Below are positions 1 to 5,761 of a DNA stretch of 10,562 nt, piece by piece. Numbering within the stretch: the stretch's first letter is position 1; each line of letters opens with the position of its first letter. The stretch covers positions 1 through 10,562 of the forward strand of contig DASQVO010000061.1 of assembly GCA_035640715.1 (NCBI GenBank). Reading direction: 5' to 3'. The notes below the pieces were generated by a model. It ran no database searches and had not been told where the DNA came from. It saw only the letters and a program-made list of their open reading frames with translations. Origin of the DNA: DASQVO01 sp035640715. Its GTDB lineage: Bacteria; Actinomycetota; Actinomycetes; Streptosporangiales; Streptosporangiaceae. The position numbers were made by a program, and so were the translations under genes.

Positions 1-30
1 TAACCAACGACACAAGGAGTTAGCAGGCAG

Positions 31-279
31 ATGGCAATGACAGAGCAGGAGATCCTCGCGGGGCTCGCGGAGATCATCGACGAGATCGCGGGCGTCCCGG
101 CGGATGAGGTCACCCCGGACAAGAACTTCGTCGATGATCTCGACATTGACTCGCTATCCATGGTTGAGATCGCCGTAGCTGCGCAGGACAAGTTCGCAGT
201 AGAGATCCCCGATGACCAGCTGAAGGACCTCAAAACCGTACAGGACGTCATCAACTACGTGCACAAGCACATGAGCTAG
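31..279 (+). CDS. acpP: Acyl carrier protein of type II fatty acid synthesis
   Basis: Cytosolic acyl carrier protein that holds growing fatty acyl chains as thioesters on a 4'-phosphopantetheine arm. The 82-residue protein is a single ACP four-helix fold. The attachment site is Ser41 in DDLDIDSLSMVEI, the classical DSL motif at the start of helix II. Length and sequence match Streptomyces-type AcpP. The mycobacterial AcpM has a further C-terminal tail of about 30 residues that is absent here. The ATG at 31 is preferred over the in-frame ATG at 37 because AAGGAG at 14-19 lies 11 nt upstream of it. It is followed by fabF after 137 nt, and fabD or fabH would be expected to the left. The TAA at 1-3 could be the stop of such a gene, but this cannot be judged from the window. 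Identification is near certain; the precise start is likely. Confidence 0.97.
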   Translation: MAMTEQEILAGLAEIIDEIAGVPADEVTPDKNFVDDLDIDSLSMVEIAVAAQDKFAVEIPDDQLKDLKTVQDVINYVHKHMS

Positions 280-301
280 CCGCCCGGCCGGCCTGCGTCA
301 T

Positions 302-327
302 GCTCGCCGCCATCGGCGTCGGCGAGC
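302..327 (+). terminator. Hairpin in the acpP-fabF spacer, possible attenuator
   Basis: An 8-bp perfect stem, GCTCGCCG at 302-309 with CGGCGAGC at 320-327, encloses a 10-nt loop 22 nt after the acpP stop. No T-tract follows. It is followed by an 11-nt direct repeat, GCAGCCGGCGC, at 329-339 and 349-359. The spacer is long for an operon, so a partial terminator or mRNA-end stabiliser that keeps acpP message above fabF is plausible. That role is inference; the stem itself is visible. Confidence 0.35.
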
Positions 328-416
328 GGCAGCCGGCGCGGCCGGGCAGCAGCCGGCGCCCGTGCCCTGCCGGAATGCGCGGGGCTGGCGCCACGAGAAC
401 CTAGGAGCCGATCAAA

Positions 417-1664
417 GTGGGCACAGACGACAGAAGCGTCGTCGTTACGGGACTGGGCGCTATCACGCCGCTCGGCGGCGACGTTGCCTCTACCTGGTCA
501 GCGATGCTGGCCGGCCGCAGCGGCGTACATGCGCTGACCGACGACTGGGCAGCGGACCTGCCGGTGCGGATCGCGGCGACCGCTGCGGCCGATCCCGCGA
601 CGGCGGTGGGCCGCGTGCAGGCCCGCAGGATGGACCGCTGCGAGCAGTTCGCCCTGGCAGCCGCCCGGGAGGCGTGGGCCGACGCGGGCAAGCCCGACGT
701 CGACCCGGAACGGCTCGGCGTCGTGGTAACCAGCGGCATCGGCGGGATCGGGTCCACGCTGGCCGCCTACGACACGCTCAAGGAGAAAGGCTGGCAGCGG
801 ATCTCGCCGTTTACGGTCCCGATGCTGATGCCGAACGGCTCCGCGGGCTGGATCAGCGTCGAGCTCGGCGCCAGGGCCGGGGCGCACTCGGTGGTCAGTG
901 CCTGCGCGTCCGGCGCCGAGGCGGTCGGCTACGGCATCGAAATGATCAGGTCCGGGCGGGCCGACGTCGTGGTGGCCGGCGGCACCGAGGCGGCGATCAT
1001 GGCCCTTAACCTCGGGGCCTTCGCGGTGATGCGCGCGCTTTCCCCGCGTAACGACGAGCCAGAACGCGCGTCGCGGCCGTTCGACAAGGGCCGTGACGGC
1101 TTCGTGCTCGGCGAGGGCGCTGGCATCATGGTGCTGGAGGCGGCCGAGCACGCGGCGGCTCGCGGGGCGACCGTCCACGCCGTCGCGGCTGGGGCCGGGT
1201 ACTCCTCCGACGGCTACCACATCGCGCATCCGCACCCGGAGGGCACCGGCATCAAGCTGGCCATGACGCGCGCGCTCGCCGACGCTGGCGTGGCCGCGGA
1301 CCAGGTCATCCACGTCAACGCGCACGCCACGTCCACCCCTGAGGGCGACGTCGTGGAGGCGCAGGCCATCGCGGCGGTGCTGGGCCCGGCGGCGGACAGC
1401 GTGGTGGTGTCCTCCACCAAGTCGATGACGGGGCACCTGCTCGGTGGCGCGGGCGCGGTCGAGTCGGTAGCGGCGATCCTCGCGCTGCGCGAGCGGGTTG
1501 CGCCCCCCACGATCAACCTTGAAGACCCCGATGACGGCGTCGAGGTACACGTCGCGACCGAGCCGCGAGAACTCCGGGCGGGTGGCAGCAGGCCCATGGC
1601 CGTTCTGAACAACGCATTCGGTTTCGGCGGTGCCAACGTCAGCCTGGTGTTCACCGCACCCTAG
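417..1664 (+). CDS. fabF: 3-oxoacyl-ACP synthase II (KasA/FabF-type condensing enzyme)
   Basis: Elongating beta-ketoacyl-ACP synthase. It condenses an acyl chain held on the enzyme Cys with malonyl-ACP, releasing CO2. The 415-residue thiolase-fold protein has the full Cys-His-His set: Cys163 in VVSACASGAEA, His303 in NAHATSTPEGD and His340 in KSMTGH. These are the same numbers as I recall for E. coli FabF. The Gly/Phe-rich C-terminal motif NNAFGFGGAN, which lines the active site, is also intact. The start is GTG at 417, with AGGAG at 403-407 giving a 9-nt spacing; it begins MGTDDRSVVVTGLG as family members do. Only one synthase gene is present, whereas mycobacteria carry kasA and kasB in tandem. 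It lies between acpP and accD6, so substrate carrier, condensing enzyme and malonyl-CoA supply are co-located. Nothing is broken. Confidence 0.97.
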   Translation: MGTDDRSVVVTGLGAITPLGGDVASTWSAMLAGRSGVHALTDDWAADLPVRIAATAAADPATAVGRVQARRMDRCEQFALAAAREAWADAGKPDVDPERLGVVVTSGIGGIGSTLAAYDTLKEKGWQRISPFTVPMLMPNGSAGWISVELGARAGAHSVVSACASGAEAVGYGIEMIRSGRADVVVAGGTEAAIMALNLGAFAVMRALSPRNDEPERASRPFDKGRDGFVLGEGAGIMVLEAAEHAAARGATVHAVAAGAGYSSDGYHIAHPHPEGTGIKLAMTRALADAGVAADQVIHVNAHATSTPEGDVVEAQAIAAVLGPAADSVVVSSTKSMTGHLLGGAGAVESVAAILALRERVAPPTINLEDPDDGVEVHVATEPRELRAGGSRPMAVLNNAFGFGGANVSLVFTAP

Positions 1665-1678
1665 TCGGCGGGGATGCC

Positions 1679-1701
1679 GGCCAGGGCCGCACGGCCCGGC
1701 C
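1679..1701 (+). other. Small GC hairpin in the fabF-accD6 spacer
   Basis: GGCC(A)GGGCC at 1679-1688 pairs with GGCCCGGCC at 1693-1701 around a GCAC loop, with one bulged A. It lies 15 nt after the fabF stop in an 80-nt spacer, and accD6 follows with its own strong ribosome binding site. It may be a processing or attenuation element. GC-rich spacers form such stems easily, so this is weak. Confidence 0.25.
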
Positions 1702-1744
1702 CCGTCCCCCGATCGTGTCTTCACCGCCCCAAAGGAGAACTCAG

Positions 1745-3187
1745 GTGACCATTCTGGATAACCGTGGCGCCGCCGTGCCCGCTCCGGCCGCGCCCGCGCC
1801 CGCCGAGGCGGGACCGGTGCTGCCACGCGATCCGGTAGCCCGCCTGGAGGCCCTCTTCGACGACGGGACCCTCGAGCTGATCGTCCCGGTCGACCGCCAC
1901 GGCGCGATCGCCGGCACCGGCCTGATCCACGGCGCGGGTGCGGTCGCTTTCGCCTCTGACCCGCAGGTCCAGGGCGGCGCCATGGGTGAGGCGGGATGCG
2001 CAGCCATCGTGGCGGCCTACGAGGAGGCCATCACGCGCGGCGTGCCCGTGATCGGGCTGTGGCATTCCGGCGGGGCGCGGCTCGCGGAGGGCGTGGCGAG
2101 CCTGCACGCGGTCGGCACCGTATTCGCGGCGATGACCCGTGCCTCGGGCGTGGTACCGCAGATCTCGGTGGTGCTCGGCCCCGCGGCGGGCGGCGCCGCC
2201 TACGGTCCGGCGCTGACCGACATCGTGATCCTTTCCGGCCAGGGACGGATCTTCGTGACCGGCCCCGATGTGGTCCGCAGCGTGACCGGTGAAGACGTGG
2301 ACATGGCGCGGCTCGGCGGTCCCGAGCCGCATTCCCGCCGGTCCGGTGTCGCGGCCATTGTCACCGATAGCGACAGCGACGCCATCGCACAGGCGCGGCG
2401 GCTGTCCTCTCTGCTCGGTGATCAGGGCAAGATCGCCGACGACGTGCCGGGCGCCGACTTCGCCGGACTGCTGCCCGAGTCCCCCCGCCGCGCCTACGAC
2501 GTCCACCCGCTGATCGATCGGCTCCTGGATGCCCCCGGCATCGAGCTGTTCCCGAAATGGGCGCCGAACATCGTCACGATGCTCGGCCGGATCGGCGGCG
2601 GAACCTGCGGCATCATCGCGAACAACCCGCTGCGCCTCGGCGGCTGCCTGGACGCCGTCTCAGCCGATAAGGCCGCCCGGTTCGTGCGGATGTGCGACGC
2701 GTTCGGCGTGCCGCTCGCGGTATTCGTCGACACCCCCGGCTACCTGCCCGGGGTGGGCCAGGAATGGGACGGGGTGGTCCGCCGCGGCGCGAAGCTGCTG
2801 CACGCCTTCGCCGAGTGCGTGGTGCCGCGGGTCACGCTGGTGACGCGTAAGGCGTACGGCGGGGCCTACATCGCGATGAACTCCCGCTCGCTCGGCGCCA
2901 CCACGGTCTTCGCCTGGCCTGGGGCCGAGGTGGCGGTGATGGGCGCGGTCGCCGCGATCCGCGTCCTGCACCGGCGCACGCTGGCCGCCACCGATCCGGA
3001 AAAGCTGCACGAGACCGAGACCATGCTGGCCGCCGAGCACGAGCGGGCCGCCGGCGGCCTGCAGCGGGCACTCGACCTCGGCGTCATCGACGAGATCATC
3101 GACCCGGCCAGGACCCGGCAGGCGATCGCGCGCGCCATCGCCGAGGCGCCGCATTCCCGCGGCGGCCACCGGAACATCCCGCTCTAG
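1745..3187 (+). CDS. accD6: Acyl-CoA carboxylase carboxyltransferase (beta) subunit, AccD6-like
   Basis: Carboxyltransferase subunit that moves CO2 from carboxybiotin to acyl-CoA, most likely acetyl-CoA to malonyl-CoA for the neighbouring synthase. Two crotonase-fold halves are visible. The N-terminal half has SGGARLAEG (108-116) and the oxyanion loop GPAAGGAAYGPALTD (145-159). The C-terminal half has DTPGYLPG (329-336) and the second oxyanion loop KAYGGAYIAMNS (369-380). Residue 376 is Ile, where propionyl-specific PccB has Asp as I recall; this fits an acetyl-CoA-preferring AccD6 but is inference. The start is GTG at 1745, because AAAGGAG at 1731-1737 sits 7 nt upstream. An in-frame GTG at 1715 would add ten residues but has no such site. 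This gives 480 residues, close to mycobacterial AccD6. Residues 8-24 are an Ala/Pro-rich linker. The biotinylated alpha subunit must be encoded elsewhere. The gene ends the + strand unit. Confidence 0.93.
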   Translation: MTILDNRGAAVPAPAAPAPAEAGPVLPRDPVARLEALFDDGTLELIVPVDRHGAIAGTGLIHGAGAVAFASDPQVQGGAMGEAGCAAIVAAYEEAITRGVPVIGLWHSGGARLAEGVASLHAVGTVFAAMTRASGVVPQISVVLGPAAGGAAYGPALTDIVILSGQGRIFVTGPDVVRSVTGEDVDMARLGGPEPHSRRSGVAAIVTDSDSDAIAQARRLSSLLGDQGKIADDVPGADFAGLLPESPRRAYDVHPLIDRLLDAPGIELFPKWAPNIVTMLGRIGGGTCGIIANNPLRLGGCLDAVSADKAARFVRMCDAFGVPLAVFVDTPGYLPGVGQEWDGVVRRGAKLLHAFAECVVPRVTLVTRKAYGGAYIAMNSRSLGATTVFAWPGAEVAVMGAVAAIRVLHRRTLAATDPEKLHETETMLAAEHERAAGGLQRALDLGVIDEIIDPARTRQAIARAIAEAPHSRGGHRNIPL

Positions 3188-3199
3188 GTGCACCCGCCG

Positions 3200-3244
3200 A
3201 CCGGCCTAGCGAACCCGGGCCTGCGGCCCGGGTGAGCGGCCGGT
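3200..3244 (+). terminator. Compound hairpin terminator after accD6
   Basis: The inner stem is 9 bp, ACCCGGGCC (3213-3221) with GGCCCGGGT (3225-3233), and a TGC loop. A 2x2 internal loop follows, then GC/GC (3209-3210/3236-3237), then an outer 7-bp stem ACCGGCC (3200-3206) with GGCCGGT (3238-3244). It starts 13 nt after the accD6 stop. There is no T-tract, which is usual for high-GC actinobacteria. Symmetry allows it to act on either strand. Confidence 0.6.
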
Positions 3245-3280
3245 GTGTCGGGCAGCACCGCAGCGAGCAGGCGGGGGGCT

Positions 3281-3300
3281 CCGGGGGGTCGTCCCCCCGG
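3281..3300 (-). terminator. Hairpin terminator after prcA
   Basis: A perfect 8-bp stem, CCGGGGGG (3281-3288) with CCCCCCGG (3293-3300), has a TCGT tetraloop and lies 10 nt past the prcA stop at 3311-3313. It is the last element of the - strand unit. With the 3200-3244 hairpin it insulates the two converging operons. No U-tract is present. Confidence 0.55.
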
Positions 3301-3310
3301 GCTAACACAG

Positions 3311-4111
3311 CTAGCTATCGTTGCCGGTGTCGTCGCCAGCTGGCGGCGGGGTCCCCGGCCCGGTCGCGGTGCCCGGCTCGGTCGTAGTGCCCGGTGAGGA
3401 CGGACCGTCCGCTGGCCGGCTTTCGCTGAGTAGCTGCTCCAGGCGTGCGCCCTGCAGCCGCCGGAACCTGCGGTGCGTCCGGCTGCGGTCGAGCACGGCC
3501 ACTTCGAGCTGGCTGGCGACCATGTCAGGCCGCTCACCGTTGCCAGGCGCGGCCAGCGCGGCCAGCGCGGCACCGAGCGCGCCGGTCAGTGACATGCCGT
3601 CGGAGTAGTGCTCCTTGAGCACCGTGGCCACCTGATCGGCGTGGCCGCCCATGGCCGCGAAACCGCGCTCGTCCGTCACCGAGCCGTCGAAGGTGATGCG
3701 GTAGATCTGGTCGTCGTCGGCGATGTCCCCCGCCTCGGCCACGATGATCTCGACCTCGAACGGCTTGGTGCTCTCGGTGAAGATGGCGCCGAGCTGCTGG
3801 GCGTACCAGTTGGCGATGCCGCGGGCGGTCACGTCGTTCCGGTCGAACTGGTAACCAGTGACGTCCGCGTAGGTGATGCCTGCCTTGCGCAGGTTCTCGT
3901 ACTCGTTATAGCGGCCGACCGCGGCGAACGCGATCCGGTCATAGATCTCGCTGATCTTGTGGAGGGCGCGTGACGGGTTGGGCGCCACGAACAGGATGCC
4001 GTCGGCGTACTGGATGACGACCCCGCTGCGACCGCGCGCGATCCCCTTGCGCGCATAGTCCGCCTTGTCTTTCATCACCTGTTCAGGCGACACGTAGAAC
4101 GGCATGGACAC
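3311..4111 (-). CDS. prcA: 20S proteasome alpha subunit
   Basis: Structural alpha subunit of the actinobacterial 20S core. Two heptameric alpha rings cap the catalytic beta rings and form the gate that Arc opens. The N-terminus MSMPFYVSPEQVMKDKADYARKGIARGRS is the conserved gate and H0 helix region. VVIQYADGILFVAPNPS and ISEIYDRIAFAAVGRYNEYENLR follow as in PrcA. The 266-residue protein ends in a Gly/Pro/Thr tail of about 30 residues (from about 237), partly encoded by two 18-bp tandem repeats at 3354-3371 and 3372-3389. Disordered PrcA tails vary between species. The start is GTG at 4109-4111, with AAAGGA at 4122-4127 giving a 10-nt spacing; the ATG two codons later would be too far from it. 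The GTG lies inside the prcB reading frame (29-nt overlap), so coupling to prcB translation is likely. The usual next gene, pafA, is replaced by a convergent fatty acid operon. Confidence 0.95.
   Translation of the reverse strand: MSMPFYVSPEQVMKDKADYARKGIARGRSGVVIQYADGILFVAPNPSRALHKISEIYDRIAFAAVGRYNEYENLRKAGITYADVTGYQFDRNDVTARGIANWYAQQLGAIFTESTKPFEVEIIVAEAGDIADDDQIYRITFDGSVTDERGFAAMGGHADQVATVLKEHYSDGMSLTGALGAALAALAAPGNGERPDMVASQLEVAVLDRSRTHRRFRRLQGARLEQLLSESRPADGPSSPGTTTEPGTATGPGTPPPAGDDTGNDS
3354..3389 (-). repeat. Two 18-bp tandem repeats coding part of the PrcA tail
   Basis: Units 3354-3371 and 3372-3389 match at 15 of 18 positions (+ strand CCCGGCCCGGTCGCGGTG and CCCGGCTCGGTCGTAGTG). They keep frame and encode Gly/Thr/Pro-rich residues in the disordered C-terminal tail. 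Such repeats explain length variation of the tail between strains. Confidence 0.6.
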
Positions 4112-5129
4112 CGCAGGCGTTTCCTTTACTTGCGAGTTCGGCTGGGATCGTGTTAGCGGGACGGGCCCCGGTTACGGGAATGGTGCGTGGGCGACGGGCT
4201 GGGGTTGCCGGCTGGCCATGGCAGAGCCATAAGCTAGCGGGACGCAGCGGAGCCGACGGCCCGTCAGGGAACCGCATGCGCTCCTGGACTACCGTCCGGG
4301 CATGCTCCTCCGCCTCGGCCTCGGATAGCCGGGTGAAGCCGTCGGCCGTCACGGTCACGATCACCGGGTAAATCTCCCGGGTGAGGTCGGGGCCGCCGGT
4401 CGCGGAGTCGTCGTCTGCCGCGTCGTAGAGTGCCTGCACGCACGCCAGTACCGTGTCCTGGGCGGGCATGCCGTCTCTGTAGAGCTTCTTGAGCGAGCCC
4501 TTGGCGAACACCGATCCCGAGCCGATCGAGTGGTACCGGTGCTCCTCATAGGGGCCGCCGGCCACATCGTAGCTGAAGATCCGGCCCTGGCCCGTGTCCT
4601 CGTCGTAGCCGACGAAGAGCGGGACAACGGCGAGCCCTTGCATGGCACCGCCCAGGTTGCCCCTGATCATCGTGGCGAGCCGGTTGGCCTTGCCCTCCAG
4701 CGACAGCGAGCGTCCTTCCATCTTCTCGTAATGCTCGAGCTCCACCTGGAAGAGGCGAACGAACTCCAGCCCGACGCTGGCCACGCCGGCGATCCCGACA
4801 GCGGAGTACTCATCGCTGCGGAACACCTTTTCCACGTCGCGCTTGGCGATCATGTTGCCCGCGGTCGAGCGCCGGTCACCGGCGAGGATGACCCCGCCGT
4901 CGCAGGCCGCCGCCACGATGGTGGTCGCATGCGGCAGGCCGGGGAACGCCGTGCCGCCTCCGTCCGGCGCCCACGGCAGCGCCTGTCCGCCGGCCGCGGA
5001 CGCGTGCGGCACCAGCCTGCCGGGCAGCAGGTCCGGCGCGTAGGAGGCGAGGAAGTCAGTGAAAGACGAGGTCCCGGCGGCCATGAATGCTCCAGGAAAC
5101 CGCCTGCTCCCGTAAGCGTCAGAGCCCAC
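4083..5129 (-). CDS. prcB: 20S proteasome beta subunit (catalytic), with C-terminal extension
   Basis: N-terminal-nucleophile protease subunit of the 20S core. The propeptide is residues 1-68. Cleavage at PHA|TTIVA frees Thr69 as the nucleophile (Thr1 of the mature protein). Asp85 (in ILAGDRRS) and Lys101 (in VEKVF) correspond to Asp17 and Lys33. Family blocks EYSAVGIAG, LSLEGKANRLATMIR, GLAVVPLFVGYD and LYDAADDDSATGGPD are intact. The residue before the cleavage site is Ala, whereas the homologues I recall have Gly. The start is GTG at 5129, because upstream residues align with Streptomyces PrcB; an internal ATG at 5084 would cut the propeptide. Homologues are about 280 residues and end shortly after PDGP (here 288-291). 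This one runs to 348. Residues 292-348 are low-complexity, use atypical codons including TTA at residue 300, and overlap the prcA start by 29 nt. The extension may be real or the result of a frameshift near the 3' end. Confidence 0.95.
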   Translation of the reverse strand: MGSDAYGSRRFPGAFMAAGTSSFTDFLASYAPDLLPGRLVPHASAAGGQALPWAPDGGGTAFPGLPHATTIVAAACDGGVILAGDRRSTAGNMIAKRDVEKVFRSDEYSAVGIAGVASVGLEFVRLFQVELEHYEKMEGRSLSLEGKANRLATMIRGNLGGAMQGLAVVPLFVGYDEDTGQGRIFSYDVAGGPYEEHRYHSIGSGSVFAKGSLKKLYRDGMPAQDTVLACVQALYDAADDDSATGGPDLTREIYPVIVTVTADGFTRLSEAEAEEHARTVVQERMRFPDGPSAPLRPASLWLCHGQPATPARRPRTIPVTGARPANTIPAELASKGNACGVHAVLRVA

Positions 5130-5169
5130 GCGGATCCCTTCCCTCTCTAAAAGTCAGCTTCCTGAACAG

Positions 5170-5175
5170 ACCCTA
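5170..5175 (-). promoter_or_regulatory. Possible -10 box for prcB
   Basis: TAGGGT on the - strand matches the actinobacterial TANNNT -10 pattern and is identical to the box upstream of arc. It would place a transcript start about 34 nt before the prcB GTG. No convincing -35 lies 16-18 nt upstream (TGCGGA at best). Suggestive only. Confidence 0.25.
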
Positions 5176-5217
5176 CTGCGGCATGCGAGCCCTCCGCACA
5201 TGGGCCAAACCCTGTGA

Positions 5218-5302
5218 GCGTTATTCACGGCCGGCGAACGAGCGCAGCCCCCCGGGCCTGCATGAGCGGTGCCGGTGGCGACGGCGGGACCTTGAATAAC
5301 GC
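5218..5302. repeat. Separated 10-bp inverted repeat in the pup-prcB spacer
   Basis: GCGTTATTCA at 5218-5227 is the exact reverse complement of TGAATAACGC at 5293-5302, with 65 bp between them. The arms contain unusually A/T-rich cores for this GC-rich DNA. They could be two sites for one regulator or a long-range stem. No known operator was recognised. Confidence 0.5.
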
Positions 5303-5351
5303 GGACTTCTGGTGGCGGACCGCGGGTCAGCCCACGGCGAGCCAGCCATCA

Positions 5352-5379
5352 GCGCACGTGAGGCGCGCCTCACGTGCGC
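5352..5379. repeat. Perfect 28-bp palindrome between pup and prcB
   Basis: The left half GCGCACGTGAGGCG (5352-5365) is followed at once by its exact reverse complement (5366-5379), with no central spacer. It contains CACGTG twice. As RNA it would form a stem of about 12 bp. A second GC inverted repeat, GCCGCGG-C-CCGCGGC, lies at 5389-5403. It stands 68 nt after the pup stop and 222 nt before the prcB start. It could be a dimeric operator or a transcription attenuator that separates pup from prcBA expression levels; which is unknown. Confidence 0.8.
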
Positions 5380-5415
5380 CCGCCGGGCGCCGCGGCCCGC
5401 GGCCCCCGGCTACGA

Positions 5416-5471
5416 ACACTCACTGGCCACCCTTCCGGACAGAACGCTCACTGACCGCCCTTCTGGACATA
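5416..5471 (-). repeat. 28-nt tandem duplication of the pup 3' end
   Basis: Two adjacent 28-nt units on the - strand, 5471-5444 and 5443-5416, match at 23 of 28 positions. The first contains the last five codons of pup (QKGGQ) and its TGA. The second, in a frame shifted by one, reads SVRKGGQ-TGA. Three of the five differences fall in the coding-like core: two are synonymous Gly changes and one is Gln to Arg. The five differences argue against a simple assembly duplication. Confidence 0.8.
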
Positions 5472-5657
5472 GGACCGGACGAACTCCTCGGCGTTCTCCT
5501 CAAGTACCTCGTCGATCTCGTCCAGGATCGCGTCGACGTCGTCGGCGAGCTTCTCCTGGCGCTCCTTGACCTCTTCGCCCGACCGGGCCTCGATCTCCTC
5601 GGTCTCCTCAGCGCGCCGCGTGGACTGCCGCTGCCCGCCAGTGTCCTTTGTTGCCAT
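5448..5657 (-). CDS. pup: Prokaryotic ubiquitin-like protein Pup
   Basis: Small disordered protein tag that is isopeptide-linked to substrate lysines and marks them for proteasomal degradation. The 69 residues are highly charged. The second half, LADDVDAILDEIDEVLEENAEEFVRSYVQKGGQ in part, is the helix-forming region that binds the Arc coiled coil, and the end is the signature KGGQ. The terminal Gln means Dop must deamidate it to Glu before ligation. The ATG at 5657 has GGAGGT at 5664-5669 with a 6-nt spacing, a strong site that fits an abundant protein. The N-terminal third is variable, as in the family. It lies 104 nt after dop and about 318 nt before prcB; pup and prcB are nearly contiguous in Mycobacterium. 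A diverged copy of the last codons follows the stop directly. Confidence 0.97.
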   Translation of the reverse strand: MATKDTGGQRQSTRRAEETEEIEARSGEEVKERQEKLADDVDAILDEIDEVLEENAEEFVRSYVQKGGQ

Positions 5658-5696
5658 GCCGATACCTCCGTCGATCGGGGCCGTTCCCCTCGTCCT

Positions 5697-5728
5697 ACGC
5701 TATCTTCGCCCGATGACATCCCGTTCAA
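5697..5728 (-). promoter_or_regulatory. Weak candidate promoter for pup
   Basis: In the 104-nt dop-pup spacer, - strand TTGAAC (5728-5723) and TAGCGT (5702-5697) resemble -35 and -10 boxes, but the 20-nt spacing is longer than the usual 16-19. It would give an untranslated leader of about 30 nt before pup. An independent pup promoter would make sense for an abundant tag. Low confidence. Confidence 0.22.
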
Positions 5729-5761
5729 TCCCGCATCGGTGCGTCGGTATGAATCCCCGGG

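Noticed and set aside
498..1826. Long - strand open frame (442 codons) opposite fabF and the start of accD6
   Set aside because: Antisense shadow of fabF; its product is Arg/Gly/His-rich without any recognisable family, and it crosses the fabF-accD6 spacer.
4154..4244. Direct repeat TAGCGGGACG at 4154-4163 and 4235-4244 in the prcB tail region
   Set aside because: Only 10 bp with no similarity in the flanks; such repeats occur by chance in GC-rich DNA.
5420..5728. Separate 102-codon - strand gene overlapping pup
   Set aside because: As a gene of its own it has no ribosome binding site and an Arg/Ser-rich shadow composition. Only its last residues (SVRKGGQ) are notable, and these come from the 28-nt duplication reported above.
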